From contig CBDFIW010000003.1 of the NCBI GenBank assembly GCA_965248255.1, forward strand, positions 1,798,001 to 1,862,000: a stretch of DNA of 64,000 nt, read 5' to 3'. This document shows positions 9,537 through 18,299 of this stretch, piece by piece (the stretch's first letter is position 1; every line of letters starts with the position of its first letter). The notes beneath the pieces are model-generated. The model worked only from the letters and a program-made list of their open reading frames with translations. It was not told where the DNA came from and ran no database searches. Position numbers and translations under genes: made by a program. Source of the DNA: JAKZVK01 sp965248255. Its GTDB lineage: Bacteria > Acidobacteriota > Terriglobia > Bryobacterales > UBA6623.

Positions 9537-10904
9537 CTACTGGAGGATCCGAAACCCGTTGAACCCGGACGAATCTTTCGCCAGCAGTTCACCCACCAGT
9601 GAATTCGGTCCCGACGCGGTCACCCGGACGCGGCAGTACTCGCCCCTCAAGTCCTCGCCCGCGGCCAGTCCCGCGGGGTCGCCGAAGTTCAGGACGCGAT
9701 TCTGGGTGGTGCGGCCAATCCATTGCCGAAACTTCTCACGGCGGCCCTCGACCAGCACGTCTTCCTCACGGCCGATCAACTCCGTGTTGCGGCGCAGCTG
9801 AATACGGCGCTGCTTCTCTTGTAAGATCGACAGCCGTCGCGATTTCTCTTCCTCGGGAATCACGTCGGCAAAGGACGCGGCGGCTGTGTTGGCCCGCGGC
9901 GAGTACTTGAACGAGAAGATCGAGTCGTACTCGACCTCGTCGAGCAGCGAAAGCGTCTGTTCGAAGTCGGTCTCGCTCTCGCCGGGGAAGCCGACGATGA
10001 TGTCGGTGCTGATCGCGATCGTGCGCCGGGCCTGCTTCATCATGTGAATCCGCCCCAGGTATTCCTGGCGCGTGTAGTCCCGCGCCATGCGCTCGAGCAC
10101 GGCGCTCGAACCCGATTGTACGGGCAAGTGGACATGGTCACAGAGAATCGGGTTCTGCTCGATCGCCTCGACGATCTGCGGCCTGAAGTCGCGCGGATGC
10201 GACGTGGTAAAGCGCACGCGCCGGATGCCGGGGACACGTCCGACGGCCGCCAGCAGTTGCGCGAAGTCCATGCCGGCGGGTGACGGGTCGCGGTAGCTGT
10301 TGACGTTTTGCCCGAGAAGCTGAATCTCGCTGTAGCCCTGTGCGGCAAGGCGTTGAGCCTCGTCGAGTACGCCGGCGTTGGTGCGGCTGCGCTCGGGACC
10401 ACGCGTAAACGGCACGACGCAGTACGCGCAGTGCTTGTCGCACCCCTCGATGATCGTGAGGAAGGCCTTGTAAGGATTGTCGCGGCGGGTGAGCGGCGTC
10501 TCGAAGGTCTCATCGGTGTCGAGGCTGAGTCCGGTGACGCGGTCCTCGCCGGCTTCGACCCGCTGCAACAGTTCGGGCAACTGGTTGTAGCTGGCCGACC
10601 CGCAGACAAGGCTTACGTGCGGGGCTTGCTCGAAAATGTCTTCGCCCTTGTGCTGCGCCACGCAGCCGAGCACGCCGAAAACCTTCCCGGCGGACTTGGC
10701 TCGTTTGAAGTTCGAAAGCCGCGAAAAGACCTTCTGTTCGGCCTTGTCGCGGATGCTACAGGTGTTGTAGAGAACCAGCCCGGCGTCCTCGGCCGATCGG
10801 ACCTGCACGTACCCCTGCGAGGCCAGCGTGCCGCGGACTTTTTCGCTGTCATGCACGTTCATCTGACAGCCGAAGGTCTCGATGTAATAGGTTTTCCCGG
10901 GCAC
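9537..10904 (-). CDS. miaB: tRNA-2-methylthio-N6-dimethylallyladenosine synthase MiaB
   Basis: Radical-SAM methylthiotransferase that adds the 2-methylthio group to i6A37 of tRNAs reading UNN codons. With the GTG start at 10904 the product is 455 residues. The N-terminal UPF0004 domain has the auxiliary-cluster cysteines C13 (FGCQMN), C49 (NTCSIRD) and C81 (LGCVAQ); the radical-SAM cluster is CDKHCAYC (C155, C159, C162); HVHLPVQSGS and STDIIVGFPGE follow; the C-terminus is a TRAM domain (about 390-455). GTG 10904 is preferred because the family normally starts a few residues before the first cysteine; the longer frame adds about 80 atypical residues. A family C repeat lies upstream. The gene heads a likely operon with the DUF151 nuclease. 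Confidence 0.94.
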   Translation of the reverse strand: MPGKTYYIETFGCQMNVHDSEKVRGTLASQGYVQVRSAEDAGLVLYNTCSIRDKAEQKVFSRLSNFKRAKSAGKVFGVLGCVAQHKGEDIFEQAPHVSLVCGSASYNQLPELLQRVEAGEDRVTGLSLDTDETFETPLTRRDNPYKAFLTIIEGCDKHCAYCVVPFTRGPERSRTNAGVLDEAQRLAAQGYSEIQLLGQNVNSYRDPSPAGMDFAQLLAAVGRVPGIRRVRFTTSHPRDFRPQIVEAIEQNPILCDHVHLPVQSGSSAVLERMARDYTRQEYLGRIHMMKQARRTIAISTDIIVGFPGESETDFEQTLSLLDEVEYDSIFSFKYSPRANTAAASFADVIPEEEKSRRLSILQEKQRRIQLRRNTELIGREEDVLVEGRREKFRQWIGRTTQNRVLNFGDPAGLAAGEDLRGEYCRVRVTASGPNSLVGELLAKDSSGFNGFRILQ

Positions 10905-10987
10905 TTTCTTTGGCCACCCTGCGCGCCAATGAACCCAGTATACCAGCCTGGTTTTGGGGTGCTCCCGGTTCGTTGGAGCTTGGTTGC

Positions 10988-11012
10988 TGAGCCGTGACCG
11001 CGAGGGAGCGGC
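10988..11012 (+). repeat. Dispersed repeat, family C
   Basis: TGAGCCGTGACCG followed by CGAGGGAGCGGC lies between miaB and the beta-propeller gene. It differs at only a few positions from the unit at 15629-15655. Confidence 0.55.
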
Positions 11013-11065
11013 AACATCAAGCGATGCTGCTGGGCAGCCAGCGAACGACGACTGGCCTGGAGGGC

Positions 11066-11847
11066 CTAGAGGTGAATCCTGGAGATATACCCTGCGTAGG
11101 GACTGGTGTTGTCCTTGTGTCCCGGCGCGATGCCGGCGTCGCAATAGTAGAGGTGTCCCTTCACCAGGTCATGCCGTGCGGGTCGGGGTCGTCGCGGTTG
11201 AGCTGAACAGCTTCCAGCACCTGGCCGTTAGCGACGTCGAACTTGAGGATGCGGAAGTCGTTCGAGAACATGCACCACAGGTGCTCGCCGTCCCAACCCA
11301 TGCCGTGGGAGCGCCCCAGCGGCACGGGAAAGGACTCGATGAACTTCAAGTCGGCGTCGGTGCGGGTGATGTTCTTGTTCGGATCGAACTGGGTGATCCA
11401 CAGCGAATCGAGCGTCCACAGCACACCGTGCACGCCGCCGCCATTGGGCGTCACGTAGTTCTGGACGTGCTGGCCGGTGTTGATGTCGACCTTGACGATG
11501 CGGCCGCCCTTGACTACGTCATGGGGGCGCTTGGGACGCAGTTGCCCCGGCCCGTTGGCCGCCATCCACACGTACCCGCCGCCGGCAGCGATGCCGCTCG
11601 TATTCGACGACTGTGTTTCGTAACTTGCCAGCGGCCGGCCGAGTTCCCAGTCGAGCAGGTGGGCGCGGTCGGTGACTTGCTCGCCGACCCACAGGCCGTC
11701 CTCGGTCGCCTCGAGGCCGTTGGGGTTACCGTCCGGGGATTTGAACATGCGCTCGACTTTCCTACGCTTGCGAATGGGATAGCCGTTCTGTTTCTTGGCG
11801 TAGGCCGCAGTCGCTATGGCCGCCAGCAAGGCTCTCCTAGTCAGCAT
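11066..11847 (-). pseudogene. Exported beta-propeller (NHL/SMP-30-like) protein, 3' end frameshifted
   Basis: The frame from ATG 11847 to TGA 11161-11163 gives a 228-residue product ending DPHGMTW. It has a twin-arginine-like signal (MLTRRALLAAIATAAYA) and repeated propeller blades: NGLEATEDGLWVGEQ, GGGYVWMAANGPGQL, VLWTLDSLWITQFD, SHGMGWDGEHLWCMFSND. Directly after the stop, another frame reads VKGHLYYCDAG, IAPGHKDNTSPYAGYISRIHL and ends at 11066-11068, clearly the missing last blade. Restoring one G (TGG GTG instead of TGGTG) joins the two into a 260-residue protein. The role is unknown; such propellers are often periplasmic ligand-binding or lactonase-like proteins. Confidence 0.65.
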
Positions 11848-12085
11848 CGCTTCCCTCCGTCGTTCCCGACCCCCGCCGTTCAGGACGGCGTGAAATGGCG
11901 TCATCAAGATAGCAAATCAAGAGTGGTGGCACCGACCGGGACTGACCCGGAATGACCCCATGGCATCAGCGTCGAGGCGCGGCAGAGTGATACGATAGCG
12001 GCAACGACGCGGTCTTCCACGTGCTATTACAGGGTCTTGGGTCTCCGTTCGGCGCACGCCGGATCTACATGACCGCATACGGCTG

Positions 12086-13777
12086 ATGGCCCGCAGAACA
12101 GCCAGCAGACGCAGACGATCGAGGCCAAAGGGTGCCGGCGCCGGCGGTGCTACCCTGACCGCAACCGCTCCCGGAAGCGTGGTGGCCCGGGCGGCGCCCT
12201 CTGGCTGGATCATCTCCCCGTTCTGGGACAGCGTGCTTTTCATTGCGGCTCCCGTCGTCAGTATCGGTGCTCTGCTCCCCTTCAAGAGTTTTTGGTCTTC
12301 GCAAGACTACGCGACCTTCCTGCTCGCGTTTGTGACCTTCGGTCACCATCTGCCAGGGTTTATCCGCGCTTACGGCGATCACGAACTGTTTCAGCGATAC
12401 CGCTGGCGGTTCCTTCTGGCGCCCCCCCTCCTTTATGTCTGTGGTTTTTGGTTGGAGGGGCGCGGACTCCACACCATTCTCATGGTGACCTTCGTATGGG
12501 ACATCTGGCACGTGCTGATGCAGCACTACGGCTTCATGCGAATCTACGACGCCAAGCAGCGGGAGATCAGCGCCTTGACGGCCCGGATGGACTTAGGCTT
12601 TTCGCTGTCGTGCTACATCGCCCTGATCGTCGCCAGCCCGCACTACCGTAACAACCTGCTGTACCTCGCGTACCAGAGCGGCGTTCCCCTGTTGCCGACC
12701 CAGCTCTTTGATGTGTTGGAGATCCTGATTTACACGGTGGCGGGGGTCATGGCCGTGGCCTATGTTGCCTACACGCTGTATCTGCGGACGCAAGGCCGCC
12801 ATAACGCGCGCAAGCTACTGACTCTCGCCACGTTCTTGGCCGCCACCTACTATCTCTACATCTACAACGACGACTTCATGGTGGGGTTCGCGGTCTGGTC
12901 CGGTTTCCATTGCCTTCAGTATTACGGGATCGTCTGGGCGTTCAACCGAAGCCGGGTAGAACGGAGAGCGGGTGTCACGAAGTTTGTGAGGTTCCTCTTC
13001 CGGCCCCGCGCGGCGCTGGCGCTTCTATATGTGTCGCTGATCTTTGTCTATGGCGGGATCGACTACCTTCACAATTTCCTGGGTGAGGGCAACGTTCGCT
13101 TGGCTTTGATGGCGTTCATCGCCACGTCCATCGTGCTGCACTACTACTACGACGGTTTCATCTGGAAAGTGCGCGACAAGGATACTCGCGAACCGTTGAA
13201 CATTGCGGCCCCCGAAGCAGGGTTCGAGAGCGGCTTGGTGGTCCCATCCGCGCGATCCTTCGTCACCGTCCTGCGGGGTCTGCTGCCCAGCTACAAGCGA
13301 GGGCTTTATCAAGCGGCCTACGTGGCCTTTTTCATTGTCTTGCTTGCTTCGCTCGAGACCTGGCGTCCGAACGAAGACTTGGCGATGCATCGCTCGCTCG
13401 CCACGGTGGCGCCCGGCGCGGAAGAAGCTCACCTTCGACTCGGAGAGTCACTCCGCATACGAGGACGGACCGAAGAAGCCGCCGACTCCTATCGTCGGGC
13501 GGTCGAGTTGAACCCCCAATTCGGGCAGGCGCACGTGATGCTGGGCGTCAGTCTCGCGGCTTTGGGCGACATCGACGGGGCGGTCGAGGCCTATCGGGAG
13601 GCGCTCGATATCGATCCCGACAACGCCACAGGCCACTTCAACCTGGCGGGACTGCTCGAGGCCCGCGCAGAAACCCAGCAAGCCCTTCATCATTACCAGC
13701 AGGCTACCCGGGGCACTGATGCGCAGGCCGAACGGCTCGCCCGTGAGGCCATCCTGCGGCTGCAGTCGCGAAACTAG
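12086..13777 (+). CDS. Polytopic membrane protein with C-terminal TPR domain
   Basis: A 563-residue inner-membrane protein of unknown function. The first 35 residues are strongly basic (MARRTASRRRRSRPKG), followed by about ten predicted membrane segments between residues 40 and 430, for example FWDSVLFIAAPVVSIGALL and LLYVSLIFVYGGI. Two His-rich membrane-face motifs are notable: FGHHLPGFIRAYGDHE and WDIWHVLMQHYGFMRIYDAK. The last 130 residues are soluble and hold three TPR units (AHLRLGESLRIRGRTEEAADSY, AHVMLGVSLAALGDIDGAVEAY, GHFNLAGLLEARAETQQALHHY). The conserved HH...H and WH..MQHYG motifs in the membrane recall metal-binding lipid-modifying enzymes, but I cannot name a family. The promoter-like TACGAT lies upstream of the ATG. 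Confidence 0.8.
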   Translation: MARRTASRRRRSRPKGAGAGGATLTATAPGSVVARAAPSGWIISPFWDSVLFIAAPVVSIGALLPFKSFWSSQDYATFLLAFVTFGHHLPGFIRAYGDHELFQRYRWRFLLAPPLLYVCGFWLEGRGLHTILMVTFVWDIWHVLMQHYGFMRIYDAKQREISALTARMDLGFSLSCYIALIVASPHYRNNLLYLAYQSGVPLLPTQLFDVLEILIYTVAGVMAVAYVAYTLYLRTQGRHNARKLLTLATFLAATYYLYIYNDDFMVGFAVWSGFHCLQYYGIVWAFNRSRVERRAGVTKFVRFLFRPRAALALLYVSLIFVYGGIDYLHNFLGEGNVRLALMAFIATSIVLHYYYDGFIWKVRDKDTREPLNIAAPEAGFESGLVVPSARSFVTVLRGLLPSYKRGLYQAAYVAFFIVLLASLETWRPNEDLAMHRSLATVAPGAEEAHLRLGESLRIRGRTEEAADSYRRAVELNPQFGQAHVMLGVSLAALGDIDGAVEAYREALDIDPDNATGHFNLAGLLEARAETQQALHHYQQATRGTDAQAERLAREAILRLQSRN

Positions 13778-13935
13778 CGCAACGCGCAGGGGCAGGTCCC
13801 AGGGCAGGTCCTAGAGCTGCCCGTTTTGGCCGCTAATCTCCGTCATCACGAAATCGACAAACATGCGATCATGGGAACCTTGACACAGCCTGAGCCCAGG
13901 CCTTGGCCGCGACTCCAATCGTTGGGAGGACCAAT

Positions 13936-14083
13936 GTGAACTCCTATATACAGATCTCGATACTCGGCATCTTGCTGATTGCCGGTGCAGATCAATTCGT
14001 TGCAGCGCGAGTTGAAAGACCTCAAGGCCCGCCAGCGTAAGATGGATTCCTCGGCATTGAGAGAGCCGGTTCTGAATATCTAG
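13936..14083 (+). pseudogene. Small single-pass membrane/coiled-coil protein, probably frameshifted
   Basis: GTG 13936 lies 6 nt after GGGAGGA and opens a frame with a hydrophobic segment (NSYIQISILGILLIAG). One frame later the sequence reads QINSLQRELKDLKARQRKM and ends DSSALREPVLNI before TAG 14081-14083, an obvious coiled-coil. Removing one G near 13983 joins them into a 48-residue membrane-anchored coiled-coil peptide. Without correction the first frame stops at 14040 after 34 residues. The peptide is too short for family assignment. It lies 78 nt before the aldehyde dehydrogenase. Confidence 0.4.
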
Positions 14084-14161
14084 CCTGACCGCCCTTGTCC
14101 CGGGCCGATTCGGTCGGCCGGACCCCTGTGTCAAACCAAGAATCATGATTGGGAGACAGCC

Positions 14162-15613
14162 ATGAGCCAAGCGGAAAGCTTCGCCAACTACATCAACGGT
14201 GAGTGGGTCACCGCCGACGACTCGTTTGAGGTTCGCAACCCCGCGAACACCGGCGAGATCGTCGGAATCTGCCCGCGCGGCACGAAAGACGATATCGCCC
14301 AAGCGGCGGCGGCGGCTCAGGAGGCCTTCAGCGGTTGGGCGGCGATGCCCGGCCCCGCACGCGGGAAGCTGCTCTTCAAGGTGGCCGACATTCTCGAAAG
14401 CCGGCTCGACGAACTCGGCGAGCTGATGACCCGCGAGGAAGGCAAGACGCTTCCCGAAGCCAAGGGCGAAACGATGCGCACGATCAACATCTTTCGCTAC
14501 TTCGGCAGTGAGGGCTCGCGTATGCCGGGCTTCATGGCGCCCTCCGAGCGCGATCGCGTGTTCATGTATGCGATCCGCAAGCCGTTGGGCGTCGTCGCCC
14601 TGGTCACGCCCTGGAACTTCCCGAGCGCCATCCCGGGCTGGAAGCTCGCGCCAGCGATCCTGGCCGGTAACACGGTGATCCTCAAGCCGGCGTCCGCCGC
14701 GCCGTTGAGCGCCTGGAAAATCGCCGAAGCGTGCCATGAGGCGGGCGTGCCGAAGGGAGTGGTCAACTTCGTGGCCGGCTCCGGCGGCGAGTTGGGCGAG
14801 TCGTTGGTGAACGCCGAGCCGCTGAAAGCGATCTCGTTTACCGGCTCCTGCCAGACCGGTAACTGGCTCCACGAGCGGGCCTCGAAGCGGCGGCTGCGGA
14901 TTCAGCTCGAGATGGGCGGCAAGAACCCGACCATCGTTCTCAACGACGCCGACCTCGGCAAGGCGGCTGGCAACACCGTCAATGCGGCGTTCTTTTCCAC
15001 CGGCCAGAAATGCACGGCCACGAGCCGCGTCATCGTCGAGGACGGCATCTACGATGAGTTCGTGGCGGATCTGGTTGCGAAGACGAAGGCGCTCAAGGTC
15101 GGCGACGGCCTCCAAGCGGGCATTCAGGTCGGACCGGTCATAGACGAAGCCCAGCTCGAGACCAACCTGCGCTACATCGAGATCGGCAAGGAAGAGGGCG
15201 CCAAGCTCGAATGCGGCGGCAACCGTCTCACCGGCGGCGATTACGACAAGGGCTGTTTCTGCGAGCCCACCGTCTTCACCGGCGTTACCGAAGAGATGAC
15301 TATCGCGAAGGAAGAGATCTTCGGGCCCGTGCTGGCCGCCATGCGCGCCAAAGATTTCGACGACGCCATGCGCATCGCCAACAACGTCGAGTTCGGGTTG
15401 TCGGCGTCGATCCAAACGCAGAACGTGTCGCGGATTCTCGAATACGTGCAGCAGATCGAAGCGGGACTCGTCACGGTCAACTTGCCCAGCGCGGGCGTCG
15501 AATATCAGTTGCCCTTCGGCGGCACCAAGGATTCGACCTTCGGACCCAAGGAGCAGGGCCAAACGGCGCTCGAGTTCTACACCGACTACAAGACGGTCTA
15601 CCTCGGCTACTGA
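14162..15613 (+). CDS. Aldehyde dehydrogenase, 2-oxoglutarate-semialdehyde (2,5-dioxovalerate) type
   Basis: NAD(P)-dependent aldehyde dehydrogenase, 483 residues. Catalytic residues are visible: N152 in PWNFPSAIPGWK, K175 in VILKPASA, general base E250 in QLEMGGKNP and nucleophile C284 in GQKCTATSR. The closest family pattern I recognise is the 2-oxoglutarate-semialdehyde/succinate-semialdehyde group that finishes non-phosphorylative pentose and hexarate breakdown. The neighbouring FAH-type gene at 15717 fits the preceding dehydratase step, so the pair would convert a 2-keto-3-deoxy pentonate or a related sugar acid to 2-oxoglutarate. A GGGAGACAGCC ribosome site precedes the ATG. A family C repeat separates the two genes, so cotranscription is likely but not certain. 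Confidence 0.88.
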   Translation: MSQAESFANYINGEWVTADDSFEVRNPANTGEIVGICPRGTKDDIAQAAAAAQEAFSGWAAMPGPARGKLLFKVADILESRLDELGELMTREEGKTLPEAKGETMRTINIFRYFGSEGSRMPGFMAPSERDRVFMYAIRKPLGVVALVTPWNFPSAIPGWKLAPAILAGNTVILKPASAAPLSAWKIAEACHEAGVPKGVVNFVAGSGGELGESLVNAEPLKAISFTGSCQTGNWLHERASKRRLRIQLEMGGKNPTIVLNDADLGKAAGNTVNAAFFSTGQKCTATSRVIVEDGIYDEFVADLVAKTKALKVGDGLQAGIQVGPVIDEAQLETNLRYIEIGKEEGAKLECGGNRLTGGDYDKGCFCEPTVFTGVTEEMTIAKEEIFGPVLAAMRAKDFDDAMRIANNVEFGLSASIQTQNVSRILEYVQQIEAGLVTVNLPSAGVEYQLPFGGTKDSTFGPKEQGQTALEFYTDYKTVYLGY

Positions 15614-15628
15614 GCGCCCGGCGATTAC

Positions 15629-15655
15629 CGAGCCGTGACCGTAAGGGAGCGGTTT
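15629..15655 (+). repeat. Dispersed repeat, family C
   Basis: CGAGCCGTGACCG followed by TAAGGGAGCGGTTT, between the aldehyde dehydrogenase and the FAH-type gene. It is near-identical to 10988-11012. Confidence 0.55.
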
Positions 15656-15716
15656 GATTTGGCCAGTCCTACGCAGGACCGGGCATATCGCGCACTCTCG
15701 ATCCATCGGACTCCCC

Positions 15717-16565
15717 ATGAAACTCGCCCAAATCCGCGACGCATCCGGCTCCTTGGCGGCTGCCATCGCTGAAAACGGCCGCTTCCGGCCGATCCCCGGC
15801 CGGACCGTGGCCTCGTTGATCGAGCAAGCCGAGCAGGAAGCCCGCGACTTGCCGGCGCTTGCCGCCGAGCTGGCCTCCGGCGAAACGGTGGCGGCCGACC
15901 CGCGCATCCCGGTAACGCCGGCGGAGGTTTGGGCCTGTGGCTGCACCTACGCGCCAAGCGCCGAGTTCCGCGATAAGGAGCTGGGCGCGAGTGAGGGCCC
16001 GTACGGGTATGTCTCCGACCCCAAGAACCGCCCGGAGCTGTTCTTCAAAGGTACGTCGCGGGTCTGCGTTGGGTCCGGCGAAGAAATCGGCATCCGCTCC
16101 GACTCCAACTTCACCGCCCCCGAGCCTGAACTGGCCGTCGTCATCAACAGCTGCGGCACGATCGTCGGCTATACGCTGGGGAACGACGTCTCGGCCTGGG
16201 ACATCGAGCGTGAGAACGCCCTGTACCTCCCGCAGTCGAAAGTTTACAAGGGGTGCTGTTCGCTCGGGCCGGTGATGGTAACACCGGACGAGATCAGTGA
16301 TCCGTACGCCTTGCAGATGAGCTGCACGATCACGCGCAACAGCAAGACCACCTTTGAGGGTGCGGCTTCGACCGCCCAACTGCGACGCAAGTTTGACGAG
16401 TTGGTGGGGTATCTTCTCTGCAGCAACAACGTACCGGTGGCCACGGTGCTGATGACGGGCACCGGCATCATCGTCACGCAGGAAGCGGCTCTCGCGCCCG
16501 GCGATGTGGTCACCATCGAAGCCGAGGGCTTCGGCAAACTGACTAATCCGGCCGTGGTCGTCTGA
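15717..16565 (+). CDS. Fumarylacetoacetate hydrolase-family protein, probable 2-keto-3-deoxy sugar-acid dehydratase
   Basis: A 282-residue cytosolic FAH-superfamily enzyme. It has the family metal-binding pattern: TAPEPELAVVINSCG supplies the ExE motif, with GYTLGNDVSAWDIE (Asp ligand) and YLPQSKVYKGCCSLGP downstream, then LMTGTGI and GDVVTIEAEGFG at the C-terminus. The YxPQSK(V/A)Yxxxxx pattern resembles 2-keto-3-deoxy-D-xylonate/L-arabonate dehydratases of the Weimberg-type pathway rather than true fumarylacetoacetases. The adjacent semialdehyde dehydrogenase performs the next step, supporting this reading. The ATG at 15717 is the natural start; the 21 extra upstream codons come from repeat DNA. 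The substrate (xylonate, arabonate or a uronate product) is not determined. Confidence 0.82.
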   Translation: MKLAQIRDASGSLAAAIAENGRFRPIPGRTVASLIEQAEQEARDLPALAAELASGETVAADPRIPVTPAEVWACGCTYAPSAEFRDKELGASEGPYGYVSDPKNRPELFFKGTSRVCVGSGEEIGIRSDSNFTAPEPELAVVINSCGTIVGYTLGNDVSAWDIERENALYLPQSKVYKGCCSLGPVMVTPDEISDPYALQMSCTITRNSKTTFEGAASTAQLRRKFDELVGYLLCSNNVPVATVLMTGTGIIVTQEAALAPGDVVTIEAEGFGKLTNPAVVV

Positions 16566-16651
16566 CCGGCATAGGCGTTGCCCGTGAGAATGAGAGCCTC
16601 GAACGGGAGTGAGGGGCCAGGCTCGTCGGCCGCTCGCACGCCCTTGACCCA

Positions 16652-18094
16652 TCACCGGCGTTCCGAGTTCGGCTGCTCGCGCCGCACTCTCCTAGAACTC
16701 GGCAACACCCTCTGCTTGGCTGACTTCCACATGTCCTCATCCCCGCAATCGAGCGCACGGAACCATTCGTCCATGCGCCGTTTCAATTCGGCCCGTTGCT
16801 TCTGGTAGCCGGGCTCGTCCGCCAGGTTCTTCCGCTCGCCCGGATCGTCGCGCAGATCGTACAACTCACTTGGAAAGCCTTCGCTCCGGTGAATGTACTT
16901 CCAGTCCTCATCGCGGATCATGCGGCAATACTGATACTCGCCGTAGACGGTGTTGTCCCACTCGGCCTCCGCGCCCCGCAACAGGCCGGCGTAGCTGCGT
17001 CCGGCGAGGGGCTTGCCGGCGTCGAGCGGCGGCAGGCCCAAGTAATCCAGAACGGTCGGGGCGAAGTCGTAGAAGCTCGTCATCACGTTGACCTTGCGGG
17101 CCGGCGGGATGCAGCCCGGATGATGGAAAAACGCCGGCATGAGCATCGACTCGTCGTACATGTTGAAGGGCCACGACGTGTTGCCTTTGCCCCACAGGCC
17201 GTGGTGTTCGAGCATGAACCCGTGATCGCTAAGGAAGATGATCAGCGTATCCTCGCCGAGCCCGGAGTCCTCCAGCTTGCGGACGATGCGGCCGACGTTG
17301 TCGTCGATGGCGGTGACCATCGCGTAGTAATGCATCTTGCTTTCGCGGTTGCCGACGTTGCGCTTCGAGAGGTTGTGCGCGATGGGCTCGTTCAACGGCT
17401 CGCCTGGGAAGGTTTCAAACGGACAGTTACGGTAGAGGTTGAGATACTTCTCGGGGGTGCCCGAATAAGGCGTGTGTGGGGCGTTGTAGGAGACGAAGCA
17501 GAAAAACGGATCCTTCTTGGCTTGCTCGATGAACTCCATCGCGTGGTCTGTGATGACGTCCGTCGTGTAGCCCGGATACTCGCTCTTTTCACCCTGCCAA
17601 TACATCTCGGGATTCTGATAGCGGCTGCCCCCAACCGGCATGGCGAACCAGTAGTCAAACCCCTGCTGCGGGGTCGGACTATCGCCCAGGTGCCACTTGC
17701 CGCTCAAGCCCACCCGATAGCCGTGGTCGGCCAGCACCTGCGTGAACGTCGCTGTCCCGTCGAGAAACCGTACCGCACTGGGCCCCTCGTTCTCGTCACG
17801 AATCCAGTCGTGGACGCCTTGCTGCGAGGGGACCTGCCCGGTGAACAAAGTGGCGCGGCTCGGCGAGCACACCGGCGTCGTACAGAACGCCCGCGTGAGC
17901 AAAGCGCCTGCCGACGCCAGCCGGTCGCACACCGGTGTCTGGATCTCGTGATTGCCGTACACGCCCAGCGTGTGCGGCGCTTGATCATCGGTGAGAATCA
18001 AGACGACATTCGAGAGACGCTCCTCCGGTAGCGTGGAACCACAAGAGGCTGCCAGTCCCGAGGCCGCTGATTGCAGAAAGCGACGCCTTTGCAT
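16652..18094 (-). CDS. Exported arylsulfatase-family sulfatase
   Basis: Formylglycine-dependent sulfatase, 480 residues, likely removing sulfate from carbohydrates in the periplasm or outside the cell. The N-terminus MQRRRFLQSAASGLAASC is a twin-arginine-like signal, possibly with a lipoprotein Cys at position 18. The catalytic core is complete: metal Asp pair in LILTDDQ (D36, D37), the formylglycine motif CSPSR (C76-R80), SGKWHLG, and LSDHGFMLEHHGLWGKG. C76 would need a formylglycine-generating enzyme, which is not in the window. ATG 18094 is chosen because it begins the signal; the upstream 11 codons of the longer frame are non-coding in character. It is divergent from the TonB receptor at 18300 across 205 bp, suggesting shared control. 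Confidence 0.93.
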   Translation of the reverse strand: MQRRRFLQSAASGLAASCGSTLPEERLSNVVLILTDDQAPHTLGVYGNHEIQTPVCDRLASAGALLTRAFCTTPVCSPSRATLFTGQVPSQQGVHDWIRDENEGPSAVRFLDGTATFTQVLADHGYRVGLSGKWHLGDSPTPQQGFDYWFAMPVGGSRYQNPEMYWQGEKSEYPGYTTDVITDHAMEFIEQAKKDPFFCFVSYNAPHTPYSGTPEKYLNLYRNCPFETFPGEPLNEPIAHNLSKRNVGNRESKMHYYAMVTAIDDNVGRIVRKLEDSGLGEDTLIIFLSDHGFMLEHHGLWGKGNTSWPFNMYDESMLMPAFFHHPGCIPPARKVNVMTSFYDFAPTVLDYLGLPPLDAGKPLAGRSYAGLLRGAEAEWDNTVYGEYQYCRMIRDEDWKYIHRSEGFPSELYDLRDDPGERKNLADEPGYQKQRAELKRRMDEWFRALDCGDEDMWKSAKQRVLPSSRRVRREQPNSERR

Positions 18095-18299
18095 GCACGG
18101 ATTGTATCCCAGGTGTTCGATCAGCACAGGCCCCGGAGAACAGTTCCGCTGTCACAGCCGGCGGGACTGGTTGGAACCGATCTCGTACGTCCCTCTCCAA
18201 CTGGTGTCCCTCTTTTGCTGCCTTCTATGTTCCGAACGCGCGAGGCACAGAAGCCGTCTCTCTCGCCGCCGCTTACGATAAGAGTTACGGGATCTCAGC

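Noticed and set aside
13811..15946. A 711-codon open frame on the minus strand
   Set aside because: Antisense to the aldehyde dehydrogenase, with amino-acid composition of a GC-driven shadow.
16796..18031. A 411-codon plus-strand open frame
   Set aside because: Antisense to the sulfatase, whose catalytic motifs are complete.
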